Below are positions 7,501-14,466 of a DNA stretch of 34,948 nucleotides, in pieces. The position numbers and the translations under genes were made by a program. Origin of the DNA: Candidatus Magasanikiibacteriota bacterium (GTDB taxonomy: Bacteria > Patescibacteriota > Patescibacteriia > Magasanikbacterales > UBA922); the NCBI GenBank assembly GCA_003518365.1, contig DOYU01000022.1:104693-139640 (forward strand). Direction: 5' to 3'. The first letter of the stretch is position 1. Each line of letters opens with the position of its first letter. The notes beneath the pieces are model-generated. The model did not search any database and was not told the origin of the DNA. It was given only the letters and a program-made list of their open reading frames with translations.

Positions 7501-7981
7501 ACAAAAGAAAATTACGAAAAAAGGTGGCGTGATGATGTTTGTCACCATACAGGATAACACCGGATCCATGGAGTATTTGGTGTTCCCAAAAACATTTGAA
7601 AAAACAAAAGATATGTGGGTCGTGGGAAATGTGGTGGTCGTGGTCGGCAAAACACCAAGAGAAGAAGGAGACAATAAAATTTTTGTTGAAAATGTGTATC
7701 TGCTCACGCCAGAAAATGCGGCAAGTGTTGCAGGACAAGTATCACTCGGCACACATGTCGAACGAGCGGCAAAAAAAGAAGCAGAAAAGTATGTCACGAT
7801 TCCTGTGTCAAAAGAACAATTAAAAAACAGTGCCGGTGCACTGAAAGAATTGTTTGCCGCGCATCCAGGTGACGCACGTGTGTATTTTGAAGTAGAAGGA
7901 CAGAGTGTGAGGACGGAGACATTTGTACATGAGGGAGAAGCGTTGGAGCAAGCAATAAGTGGTTTATTAGAAATTAGATAA
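4526..7981 (+). CDS. dnaE: DNA polymerase III alpha subunit
   Basis: The main replicative polymerase, 1151 residues, a normal length for DnaE. The N-terminal PHP domain opens with HLHVHSHYSLLDG (residues 5-17) and includes VTRDVHYL near 205. The catalytic core has RGSAAGSLVSYVLG (about 356-370) and PPDVDTDFADD (about 394-404), which carries the metal-binding aspartates, and HTSIHAAGVV near 508. YRPGPMDFIPEYIKR begins near 632. The C-terminus holds an OB fold (about 980-1055: WVITGGVIDA, GGVMMFVTIQD). The start has no Shine-Dalgarno; the ATG is chosen because it begins the PHP motif. The last codons (LLEIR, stop) are made from the AATTAGAAATT word array that continues downstream. The gene stands alone; unit D lies convergently behind it. 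Confidence 0.97.
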   Translation: MNFTHLHVHSHYSLLDGLVKIKPLVKTAKERGFSALALTDNGSMYGAIEFYKVCQAEGIKPIIGFKAYIAPRKLTDKDLEKDKEWYTLILLAENFDGYRNLMKLSSIGHLDGFFNGKPRLDKETLKTYADGIIALSGDIQGEVQQLLKANKIEDAKKTAKEYEEIFGKNDFYLELQDHPAIEGQIDVNTKLIALSEATGIPKVVTRDVHYLHQDDAEAQDVLRCISGGLRVDMGNREDFRHVDRSLNTAEDIMSRFRHVPDAIENTVKIAERVNIEIELDQWHFAPVDLPPNKTSDETLRDEAFACAPHFYPEMGDEITDRIEYELEIIKEKGYSPYFICVADYVRYAKDNGIVESTRGSAAGSLVSYVLGITTVDPIRFKLPFERFLNPFRPSPPDVDTDFADDRRDDMIAYVTKKYGADKVAQIITFGTMAARAAVRDVGRALGLSYSFCDQVAKLIPQGAQGFPMTIERALKEEPDLKKLFDSNDDVHRLLTLAQKVEGCARHTSIHAAGVVISPTPLVDFTPVQRESGGDRILTQYSMYDVEAAGVLKNDFLGIRNLSILGKAVEIVQKTTGEEVDIYHLPLDDTKTFDMISRGETMGVFQFGSSGMIRWIKELRPTNIDDIMAMVALYRPGPMDFIPEYIKRAHDPSTIDYPHPDLEETLEKSLGLLIYQDDVMLTAIKLAGYDWLEADKFRKAMGKKIPELMKEQEKKFKDGCIANHHPRELVNDLWERIKPFATYAFNKAHAASYGIVAYQTAYMKANYPVQYMTAILQAEASDIEKVAAIVHEGSRMGITVLPPDVNESFKNFAMTSKAGEPGKIRFGLTAIKNVGEHICDMIYRERKEHGQYTSLENFLERVTDKDLNKKSLESLIQAGALDCFHQDRGVLLANIENILFYSKHQKEQGVTNQGSLFAGTTISLDDSVVLKDAPVATMDDKLLWEKTLLGIYVSSHPFAKYEHLFRNALTAMSDIEHVQRDEWVITGGVIDAAQKKITKKGGVMMFVTIQDNTGSMEYLVFPKTFEKTKDMWVVGNVVVVVGKTPREEGDNKIFVENVYLLTPENAASVAGQVSLGTHVERAAKKEAEKYVTIPVSKEQLKNSAGALKELFAAHPGDARVYFEVEGQSVRTETFVHEGEALEQAISGLLEIR

Positions 7982-8000
7982 TTGGAAATTAGAAATTTTT
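7964..8000. repeat. Word array AATTAGAAATT at the dnaE 3' end
   Basis: Variants of TTAGAAATTAGA repeat across the stop codon. The same word recurs at 26362-26439 after the DUF4012 gene, and a related AAATTTG word lies inside tsaD. Confidence 0.5.
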
Positions 8001-8003
8001 GTG

Positions 8004-8041
8004 AAGCCCCGGGTCACCGCGTTGTGCGATGCCCGGGGTTT
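8004..8041 (-). repeat. 3' hairpin of unit D
   Basis: A 10-bp stem (AAGCCCCGGG with CCCGGGGTTT, one wobble) closes a loop of about 18 bases, 26 bases after the stop codon. No clean T-run follows on the minus strand, so termination may depend on the stem alone. Confidence 0.5.
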
Positions 8042-8066
8042 CTGTCTACAGGGGGATGGTTATCGA

Positions 8067-9113
8067 TCAGCGCAGCTCGCGGATCGATTGATCCCAGTGG
8101 TGGCAGCGAATGATGTTGGCCAAGTCGTCCTCCCATGGGGCGACGACCAGTCTGCCATTCTCTACCAGTCCCTTGAGCTCGTGCCGGTCTGCCACGGGAA
8201 TCGTATCCGTAATGTAGAGCCGATCGATTGGCCCTGATGCAAGTCTGCCAGGTGCAGGACCACATAGAACGCCATGGACCGTCGCTGCCCAGATATGCTC
8301 GACCCCGTAGCGGCGACGAATTTCTTCTGCCGTGGCAATCTGAGTTCCCATGGTTGCAGTCTCGTCGTCGACGATCACCGTGGTTGAGCCGCGGAGGTCT
8401 TCGGCATCTCCGAAGACAGAATCGATCTTGACGTTGTTGCTGTCGCTCCGTCGTTTGCCGATGACGACGATGGGGAGATTCACACCTCGTTCATCAAGCA
8501 TGTTCCTTACTATCCCCCCGAAGCGCTTGTTTGCCCCGTCATCGGGGAACATCAAGCACAGCTTGCGATCTCCTGCTGAGTCCAGGATCTTGGTCAGCAG
8601 TCGTCGCATGAGCGAGATTTCGGTGATGAGTCCCATTCTGCCGGCCATGACCACTTGAGGTGCATGGAGATCAGCAGAGATGATTCGATCCAGCTTTCCT
8701 TCCGATGCGCTGGACATCATTCGAGTGGTGTGACTCACCAGAGCGAGTTCATCCGCGCCCTCGTCCTTGTCGGAACGCGACAGTGGGAAGTATCCACTCA
8801 CGATGGAGATGCGACTCGCACGACGTCCCACCAGGTAGGCGAGCATGATGTAGAGTTGCCCGAGCATGTTGTACGTGCCTGGACCACTCGTCAAGATAAC
8901 GCAGTCGTGTCCGCCGATGTGCCCCTTGGGCAGCTTTAGATACGGTTCACCATTCGTCCGCTCTCCGAACTTTGGCTCAGCGATGTCGCACGGTGTATTC
9001 TTCTCGACGATGAGGCTGGCGACTCTTGCCGCCTGCTTCTCGAAGCCTGGCATCGGAACAAGAGTAAGCCCCCCATTCCTATTGTAGCCAATCATGATGT
9101 CACCGTTTGCCAT
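8067..9113 (-). CDS. prs: Ribose-phosphate pyrophosphokinase family protein, unit D
   Basis: The protein should make PRPP from ribose 5-phosphate and ATP. The start is set at 9113, not at the in-frame ATG at 9134, because the codons between contain AGGAGG eight bases before the 9113 ATG. The 348 residues show the family order: SGPGTYNMLG (76-85), YFPLSRSDKDEG (108-119, where canonical enzymes have PYFGYARQDRK), ISADLHAPQ (145-153) and the PRPP loop VIVDDETATMGT (247-258, canonical VDDxxxTGGT). The loop's first glycine is replaced by methionine and the family is divergent, so the substrate should be confirmed. It is G+C-rich, monocistronic and cassette-like, lying beside the NAD operon whose NadC consumes PRPP. 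Confidence 0.8.
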   Translation of the reverse strand: MANGDIMIGYNRNGGLTLVPMPGFEKQAARVASLIVEKNTPCDIAEPKFGERTNGEPYLKLPKGHIGGHDCVILTSGPGTYNMLGQLYIMLAYLVGRRASRISIVSGYFPLSRSDKDEGADELALVSHTTRMMSSASEGKLDRIISADLHAPQVVMAGRMGLITEISLMRRLLTKILDSAGDRKLCLMFPDDGANKRFGGIVRNMLDERGVNLPIVVIGKRRSDSNNVKIDSVFGDAEDLRGSTTVIVDDETATMGTQIATAEEIRRRYGVEHIWAATVHGVLCGPAPGRLASGPIDRLYITDTIPVADRHELKGLVENGRLVVAPWEDDLANIIRCHHWDQSIRELR

Positions 9114-9135
9114 TACAATGTCCTCCTGAGACATG

Positions 9136-9160
9136 AAAGCACGGAACGAGTCCGTGCTTT
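9136..9160 (-). other. 5' leader hairpin of unit D
   Basis: A perfect 10-bp stem (AAAGCACGGA with TCCGTGCTTT, loop of five) lies in the leader, ending before the Shine-Dalgarno. It may stabilise the 5' end, or act as a weak attenuator since a short T stretch ends the stem. Confidence 0.55.
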
Positions 9161-9178
9161 TGTGAAAGATCTGGCGCT

Positions 9179-9207
9179 ATCGTAGCTGTCGACTTTCTTT
9201 TTGTCAA
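9179..9207 (-). promoter_or_regulatory. Promoter of unit D (prs)
   Basis: On the minus strand, TTGACA (9202-9207) is followed after 17 bases by TACGAT (9179-9184). It lies just behind the tsaD stop codon, so prs is transcribed separately from the NAD operon. Confidence 0.75.
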
Positions 9208-9225
9208 TTGATGACTGTGGAGGAA

Positions 9226-10410
9226 TTATTTATCGTACACTTCCCAGTTTGGATTCACGACCACGTCTTGCCATTCTGTGAATTCTTTTTTCTTTGCTTT
9301 CATATATGCTGCGGCGGCGATCATCGCGCCGTTGTCCATGCTGTATTGGGGACTTGGCACGAGTAGCTGAGCCTGTGGCATTTCTTGTATCATTATTTGT
9401 AATTCTGTACGAAGTTTTGGATTTGCAGAAACGCCACCACCGAGGATGATGGTGTGTACATGGTATTCTTTTGCAGCACGTTTTGTTTTTTCTACGAGGA
9501 CATCGACGATGGCTTGTTCGAAGGTGGCGCAGAAGTCAGGGAGAGAGACTTTTTGCGGTTCCCCTCCTTGCCAAGGAGGGGTTAGGGGAGGTCTCGCAGT
9601 AGCACTGTTCGTGGTGTTATGCTTTACCCCCTCTTGATCTCCCCCTTGGAAAGGGGGAGAAACGTGCTTGCCTTGTATTGTTGTAATGCTGTTATCTCTC
9701 AGCCAATATAACGCCGCCGTCTTCAATCCAGCAAAACTAAAATCATAATCATCACTATCCATCATCGGACGTGGAAATGCGATTGCTTTCGTATTGCCAT
9801 CTTTTGCAAGTTTTGAAATTTTTGGACCACCCGGATATTCGAGGCCAAGCAGTTTTCCCACTTTATCAAATGCTTCGCCTGCGGCGTCGTCGCGCGTTTT
9901 GCCGAGGAGATCGTAGTCGCCAAAGTCTCGCATTAATACGAGTTCTGTGTGGCCACCGCTCACTATTAAACAAAGTATTGGAAATTTGAAATTTGAAATT
10001 TGAAATTTTTCTTCTTGAGACGAACGTAGCAGTACGGAGTGTATATGTCCTTCGATATGATTCATGGCAATCATTGGCACATTCCAAAGATACGAAAGAT
10101 TTTTTGCCACTTCTGCGCCGACCAATAAACCTGTTATCAATCCTGGTCCGGTTGTTGCAGCGATGACATCTGGTTTTTTTTCAGTGTCGCCAATGGATGT
10201 TCGCCATTCGTTCATTACTTCTTCCACCACAGGAAGAATATTTTCTGCATGCATCCGTCCTGCAAGTTCTGGCACGACGCCACCATATTTTTTGTGTACG
10301 TCCACTTGGCTTGCTGTTTTTTCTGCGAGGACAACAAAACCATCATCACTACAATCGAGTAGCGCGACGGATGTATCGTCACATGATGATTCTATGCCTA
10401 AAATATACAT
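9226..10410 (-). CDS. tsaD: tRNA N6-adenosine threonylcarbamoyltransferase, with in-frame insertions
   Basis: TsaD transfers threonylcarbamoyl to A37 of ANN-decoding tRNAs, working with TsaB, TsaC and TsaE. Motifs seen: GIESSCDDTSVAL (5-17), the metal-binding HIEGH (118-122), VSGGHTELVLM (150-160), GEAFDKVGKLLG (177-188), FSFAGLKTA (223-231) and GGGVSAN near the C-terminus. At 394 residues it is about 50 longer than typical (about 340). The excess is explained by two insertions: residues about 247-286, encoded by a double-hairpin repeat, and about 131-143, encoded by a short AAATTTG tandem array. Both fall in surface loops between motifs. The frame is intact. It is the last gene of the NAD operon, 53 bases after nadB; tsaB is at 22350. 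Confidence 0.95.
   Translation of the reverse strand: MYILGIESSCDDTSVALLDCSDDGFVVLAEKTASQVDVHKKYGGVVPELAGRMHAENILPVVEEVMNEWRTSIGDTEKKPDVIAATTGPGLITGLLVGAEVAKNLSYLWNVPMIAMNHIEGHIHSVLLRSSQEEKFQISNFKFPILCLIVSGGHTELVLMRDFGDYDLLGKTRDDAAGEAFDKVGKLLGLEYPGGPKISKLAKDGNTKAIAFPRPMMDSDDYDFSFAGLKTAALYWLRDNSITTIQGKHVSPPFQGGDQEGVKHNTTNSATARPPLTPPWQGGEPQKVSLPDFCATFEQAIVDVLVEKTKRAAKEYHVHTIILGGGVSANPKLRTELQIMIQEMPQAQLLVPSPQYSMDNGAMIAAAAYMKAKKKEFTEWQDVVVNPNWEVYDK
9556..9661. repeat. Double-hairpin repeat inserted in frame in tsaD
   Basis: The first hairpin (9561-9581) is CCCCTCCTT gcc AAGGAGGGG and the second (9640-9658) is TCCCCCTT gga AAGGGGGA, with TTAGGGGAGG and TACCCCCT beside them. This G/C-run palindrome style is a dispersed repeat found between genes in many bacteria; here it is read through as about 35-40 extra codons without a stop. 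Confidence 0.8.
9980..10010. repeat. AAATTTG tandem array inside tsaD
   Basis: GAAATTT is repeated four times in tandem and translated in frame as KFQISNFKF in the loop before the VSGGHTE motif. Confidence 0.7.
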
Positions 10411-10463
10411 ATATAAAACAGCAGATGAAACAGATTATAACAAATTGAAGCAGATAACAATCT

Positions 10464-11942
10464 TTATACAATAAAATGACATCCAATACTTTCTTTTCTT
10501 TCAATCGCAGCTTTTGTAATTAAGATCGCAACGTCTGCAAGATTTTTTGTTTCTATCAGCATCTCATCTCTGCCATTTTTTTGCAATGTGTTGAGAGTGT
10601 CTTGAATTGCTTGCAACTTTTGGAGTGTGTCATTCAATTCATTTTTGTGACGAATAATACCAACATGTTCCCACATGATTTGCTGAATTTCTTTTTTGAT
10701 ATCGCGAACATTCGTTTCTGTATAGATGGTGTTGCTACTATCAATTTCAACATGTTCAACACTTCCCACATGTTGAACATACGCTACCGCAGTTGGGACA
10801 GTTTGTTCACTAAAGACCATACATTCGAGGAGTGAATTTGATGCCAGTCGATTTGCGCCATGGACACCTGTATGGGCGACTTCGCCAAAGGCAAAAAGGC
10901 CGGGGATGTTTGTTTGTCCATGCAGATCTGTATGCACACCACCGCACGTATAATGTGCTGCCGGCGCAACAGGGATACGATCTTTGTCCATTTTTATACC
11001 ATACCACCAGAGTTGATCATAAATATATGGAAAGCGTGCTTTGATATAGGCGGATTCTCTGTGTGTGATATCGAGATAGACAGGACCGTATTTCATTTCT
11101 TCATATATTGCTCGTGCGACAATATCTCGTGGTGCCAGCTCTTTCAACTCATGTTGAGATTCCATAAATCGTTCACCTTTTGCATTCACGAGAATAGCAC
11201 CTTCGCCACGAATAGTTTCAGAAAGCAGAAATGTTGGTTTTCCTTCGAGTGCAAGAGCTGTCGGGTGAAACTGGATGAATTCCATATCACGAATTTCTGC
11301 TCCCGCGCGTGCAGCCATAGCGATGCCATCTCCTGTTGCAACACGTGGATTGCAATTGCGTTCGTATACTTGTCCTGCTCCACCAGAGGCAAGAATTGTT
11401 GCTTTTGCGAGAAATGGTTCGATATGTTTTTTTTCTGTATCAAGGACTATTGCGCCCTGACACGCATTGTTTTTTACTATCAGATCAATCGCAAGATGTG
11501 ATTCAAATATATGAATATTCTTATGTTGGCGTACCTGAAAAATAAGCGCCCGTTCTATTTCTTTTCCTGTGGCATCGTGTGCGTGAGCGATTCTCCTCGC
11601 ACTATGTCCACCTTCTTGTGTGAGTGACAGGTCTTCTTTTTTTCGATTGAATCCTACGCCAATATCAATCAATTTTTGAATTTGCGCAGGTGCTTGCGTC
11701 ACCATAAGTTTCACCGCTTCGACATCGTTCAAAAAACACCCTGCTGTGAGTGTGTCTGCTATGTGCGCGTCAAAGCTGTCGTGAGCGTCAAGAACAGCCG
11801 CAATGCCACCTTGGGCATAGTTGCTATTGCTTTCCATCAGTTCTTTTTTTGTGACAATCGCAACCGTGCCATGCTCAGCAGAGTCGAGGGAAAAGTTCAG
11901 GCCGGAGATGCCGGAGCCGATGACTAAAAAGTCGTAAATCAT
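10464..11942 (-). CDS. nadB: L-aspartate oxidase
   Basis: NadB oxidises L-aspartate to iminoaspartate with FAD, the first step of de novo NAD synthesis. The start is the ATG at 11942, giving 492 residues. A longer frame begins at a TTG within nadC and would add residues made only of a repetitive word array. Motifs: FAD-binding GSGISG (9-14), NYAQGGIAA, GGHSARRIAHA, FIQFHPTAL, SETIRGEGA, the arginine-rich APRDIVARAI, and the C-terminal FAD-site stretch TGVHGANRLASNSLLE. No Shine-Dalgarno is seen, and 58 bases of word array separate it from nadC. It is the fifth gene of nadE-nadM-nadA-nadC-nadB-tsaD. Confidence 0.96.
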   Translation of the reverse strand: MIYDFLVIGSGISGLNFSLDSAEHGTVAIVTKKELMESNSNYAQGGIAAVLDAHDSFDAHIADTLTAGCFLNDVEAVKLMVTQAPAQIQKLIDIGVGFNRKKEDLSLTQEGGHSARRIAHAHDATGKEIERALIFQVRQHKNIHIFESHLAIDLIVKNNACQGAIVLDTEKKHIEPFLAKATILASGGAGQVYERNCNPRVATGDGIAMAARAGAEIRDMEFIQFHPTALALEGKPTFLLSETIRGEGAILVNAKGERFMESQHELKELAPRDIVARAIYEEMKYGPVYLDITHRESAYIKARFPYIYDQLWWYGIKMDKDRIPVAPAAHYTCGGVHTDLHGQTNIPGLFAFGEVAHTGVHGANRLASNSLLECMVFSEQTVPTAVAYVQHVGSVEHVEIDSSNTIYTETNVRDIKKEIQQIMWEHVGIIRHKNELNDTLQKLQAIQDTLNTLQKNGRDEMLIETKNLADVAILITKAAIERKESIGCHFIV

Positions 11943-11949
11943 AGTGAGA

Positions 11950-12000
11950 ATGCTTGGGAGGCTTAGAAGGCTGGGAAGGCTTGGAATGCCTGGAAGAAGG
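11950..12000. repeat. GGCTTGGAAGGCTTAG word array between nadC and nadB
   Basis: Variants of GGCTTAGAAGG and GGCTTGGAA follow one another for about 50 bases. The same word family flanks the four-helix-bundle gene at 34018-34062 and 34419-34458. Confidence 0.6.
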
Positions 12001-12885
12001 CTACACGATATCGAGACCAATGTCGAGGGACATGACAGAGTGGGTGAGTGAGCCCATAGAAATGATGTCGACGTCTGTTGCGCCGTAGTTTGTTATTGTT
12101 TTTTCATGTATGCCTCCTGATGCTTCGAGAATAATGTCAGGGTGTGTTTCATGCAATTCTTGTACAAGTGGGGCGATATTTTCAGGAGAAAAATTATCAA
12201 ACATGATTGCGCTTGGTTTGAGTTTTGCAAATTCGAGAACCTGCTCAGCTGTGTCTGCTTCTATTTCCCAAAATATGTTTTTGTCATTGAGTTGTTTTGC
12301 TTTTGATGCAAGGTCTGCAATGTAGGGAATATGGTTATCTTTTATCAATACAAAATCATACAGGCCAAGACGATGTGTACCACCACCACCGAGTGTCACT
12401 GCGCGTTTATCGAGGAGGCCCCATTGGGTTTTGCGAGTAGGGCAGAGAAGGACGGTCCTTGGGATTTTTTCAACAAAGTTTTTTGTGTGTGTGGCAATGC
12501 CAGACATGCGTTGCAGGAGGTTGAGCATCGTTCGTTCCACTTTCAATATTCCCTGTACATGTCCAGTGAGCGTCAGAACAATATCTTTGTTCAGGATGTC
12601 GTCTCCATCTTTTTTCAAAAAATCTATTTGAATATCAAAACTGTTCAAAAAGTATTCGACTTCTTGAAGTCCCGCTATCACACCATCTTGCTTTGCAATC
12701 ACGTTTGCTGTTACTTCTGGATTGGTATCGAGAACTGCAGTGGTCGTCATGTCGTCGCCACCCGCTAGATCAAGGCGGAGTGTTTCGTGCGTATAATACT
12801 CAACATACGTTTTGTATGTCGGGTTTTCGAGTGTCAGCTTCTCGCGTTGATTGTAATAAGTTTTTATGTTATTTTGTTTTTCCAT
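12001..12885 (-). CDS. nadC: Nicotinate-nucleotide pyrophosphorylase (carboxylating)
   Basis: NadC converts quinolinate and PRPP to nicotinate mononucleotide, CO2 and pyrophosphate. I prefer the ATG at 12885 (294 residues, normal for the family); an in-frame ATG at 12915 would lie at the edge of a large inverted repeat. Motifs: LDLAGGDDMTT near the N-terminus, RMSGIATHTK, the substrate-binding CPTRKTQWGLLDKRAV followed by GGGGTHRLGLYDFVLIKDNH, EIEADTAEQ and EASGGI near the end, all standard for the type II phosphoribosyltransferase fold. It lies in the NAD operon between nadA and nadB. Its PRPP could come from the prs-type gene (8067-9113) downstream of the operon. Confidence 0.95.
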   Translation of the reverse strand: MEKQNNIKTYYNQREKLTLENPTYKTYVEYYTHETLRLDLAGGDDMTTTAVLDTNPEVTANVIAKQDGVIAGLQEVEYFLNSFDIQIDFLKKDGDDILNKDIVLTLTGHVQGILKVERTMLNLLQRMSGIATHTKNFVEKIPRTVLLCPTRKTQWGLLDKRAVTLGGGGTHRLGLYDFVLIKDNHIPYIADLASKAKQLNDKNIFWEIEADTAEQVLEFAKLKPSAIMFDNFSPENIAPLVQELHETHPDIILEASGGIHEKTITNYGATDVDIISMGSLTHSVMSLDIGLDIV

Positions 12886-12903
12886 ATTTTTTCTTACAGA
12901 TAA

Positions 12904-12995
12904 CGGATCATGCATTCGGATATACGGATAATCCAGATCTACGGATGGGGCTATCTGTTCATCTGGATTATCCGTATATCTGGATACGTCATCCG
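12904..12995. repeat. Perfect 20-bp inverted repeat between nadA and nadC
   Basis: The arms at 12919-12938 and 12961-12980 are perfect reverse complements around a 22-base loop. An outer CGGAT/ATCCG pair (12904-12908, 12991-12995) extends the dyad, and GGATATACGG-type words recur inside. No T-run on the minus strand makes it a plain terminator. It could form a strong mRNA stem within the nad operon. Confidence 0.75.
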
Positions 12996-12998
12996 TAA

Positions 12999-14003
12999 TT
13001 ATTTTTTTGGGACAATCTCTAGCATACGATCAAGACTTTGTTTTGCTTTTATTCTGATATCCTCGGGGATCTCAATAATCTGATCTGGACGTGGATTTTT
13101 TAAGGCTACCAAAATATCTCGGAGCATAATTTTTTTCATATAGGGACAGAGACTACATGCTCCAACAATGTGTTTGTCAACAAACTCTGTTTTGACTCTA
13201 TCCGTAATGCCACATTCTGTGACGAGCATAATATCCTGGGCGTCGCTCGATGCGATATAGCGGAGCATATCGCTGGTGCTCCCCGCCATGTCCACGGCAT
13301 CCACGACGCTACTGTTGCATTCTGTATGGGCGAGGATTTTTACGCCTGGATGTTGTGCACGAATTTCCTTGATAGTGTCTACGGTAAATAGTTCATGCAC
13401 TATACACGTGCCATCCCAGAGGATCAGTTTTTTCTTTGTTAATTTTTGTACGTTTTCTCCCATCAGTTTATCTGGGACAAAGATGACTTCGTCCTGTGGC
13501 ATAGCATCTATCACGTCGACGACGTTTGCCGATGTACAGCAGACATCACATTCTGCTTTTACTGCTGCTGATGTATTTACATAGCACACCACGCCTGCAT
13601 TGGGATGCTGTGTACGTAATTCGCGTACATCTTCTGCGGTGATTGATTCTGCAAGTGAACATCCTGCCATCGCTGGCACGAGGACATCTTTTTCTGGTGA
13701 CAATATTTTTGCCGTTTCACCCATGAAGTGCACAGAGCAAAAAATAATTTTGTCAGCAGGATGTTCTGCTGCTATTTTACTGAGAGAATAGGAATCACCA
13801 AGAAAATCCGCAACACCATACATGATGTCAGGAGTTTGGTATGAGTGTGCAAGAATAATCGCATTTTGTTCTTTTTTTCGTATGTTGATTTCCAGCGTCA
13901 TCGGGGCAATAACATCGACATCATCTCGCGACCATTCGGTATGTTTGAGCTTTTCGTATAGTCGCTCTGTCTCTTGCTTCAATTGTTCGTCAGTATATGT
14001 CAC
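12999..14003 (-). CDS. nadA: Quinolinate synthase
   Basis: NadA condenses iminoaspartate with dihydroxyacetone phosphate to quinolinate, using a [4Fe-4S] cluster. The start is the GTG at 14003, overlapping the nadM stop as GTGA; the frame is open further upstream only as a shadow of nadM. The 334-residue size is normal. Likely cluster ligands are C115 (AGCSLAES), C200 (WDGTCIVHE) and C286 (SLCPYMK), with spacing close to known NadA proteins. LAHSYQTPDI (51-60) and FCSVHFMGETAKIL (88-101) are the substrate-site stretches. No Shine-Dalgarno is seen, consistent with translational coupling. An oxygen-sensitive cluster enzyme suggests low-oxygen life, though that is weak evidence. Confidence 0.96.
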   Translation of the reverse strand: MTYTDEQLKQETERLYEKLKHTEWSRDDVDVIAPMTLEINIRKKEQNAIILAHSYQTPDIMYGVADFLGDSYSLSKIAAEHPADKIIFCSVHFMGETAKILSPEKDVLVPAMAGCSLAESITAEDVRELRTQHPNAGVVCYVNTSAAVKAECDVCCTSANVVDVIDAMPQDEVIFVPDKLMGENVQKLTKKKLILWDGTCIVHELFTVDTIKEIRAQHPGVKILAHTECNSSVVDAVDMAGSTSDMLRYIASSDAQDIMLVTECGITDRVKTEFVDKHIVGACSLCPYMKKIMLRDILVALKNPRPDQIIEIPEDIRIKAKQSLDRMLEIVPKK

Positions 14004-14464
14004 AGATTTTTTGATATACGTTCTATTATGTCTGGTACACCATGTGGCACCATATGTTCCCACGCAGCATCTTGTGCTTTCATGAGTTGTCTTATGGTCG
14101 TTCCTGAGTATGGGTTTTGTATGGTTATATCTTTCACATTGTATCCAGCATGTTCGAACAATTTTTTTACCCAGGCATTGCCGGTGTAGATCACATCGAC
14201 TGGACCGGTAATATTGAGTACGTGCGCTGCCCATTGTTCTTCATCATGAATATCTGGAATGGGTAGAATCGTTGCCGGGATGTCTTGCCAACTGCTTTCT
14301 ATCATGCGCTTTCTTTCTTCATATGTATAGGGATTGTCATCAGTCCTGCTATATTGAGAGCTCCCGATGCCAATAATGATTTCGGGTTCAGTAATCTGGC
14401 TCAGGGCATAGACATGACCGAGATGAAATGGTTGGAATCTTCCGATGTAGAGTGCTTTGCTCAT
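14000..14464 (-). CDS. nadM: Archaeal-type NMN/NaMN adenylyltransferase
   Basis: The protein joins a mononucleotide to AMP from ATP, giving deamido-NAD or NAD. The 154-residue sequence follows the archaeal NadM pattern rather than bacterial NadD: GRFQPFHLGH (8-17) is the nucleotide-binding (H/T)xGH motif, IGIGSSQYS and NPYTYEERKRMI follow, then VIYTGNAWVKKLFE, and YSGTTIRQLM is the ISxTxxR-like ATP site. Bacterial NadD is usually about 200 residues with a different central part. In this operon the substrate is expected to be nicotinate mononucleotide from NadC. It overlaps nadA by four bases and lies two bases after nadE, so the three are tightly coupled. Confidence 0.9.
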   Translation of the reverse strand: MSKALYIGRFQPFHLGHVYALSQITEPEIIIGIGSSQYSRTDDNPYTYEERKRMIESSWQDIPATILPIPDIHDEEQWAAHVLNITGPVDVIYTGNAWVKKLFEHAGYNVKDITIQNPYSGTTIRQLMKAQDAAWEHMVPHGVPDIIERISKNL

Positions 14465-14466
14465 AT

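Noticed and set aside
9446..9637. Small plus-strand frame over the tsaD repeat
   Set aside because: Antisense to tsaD; its open frame comes from the palindromic repeat.
11943..12020. N-terminal extension of nadB from a TTG
   Set aside because: The extra residues are encoded by a word array and part of nadC; the ATG at 11942 begins the FAD-binding motif.
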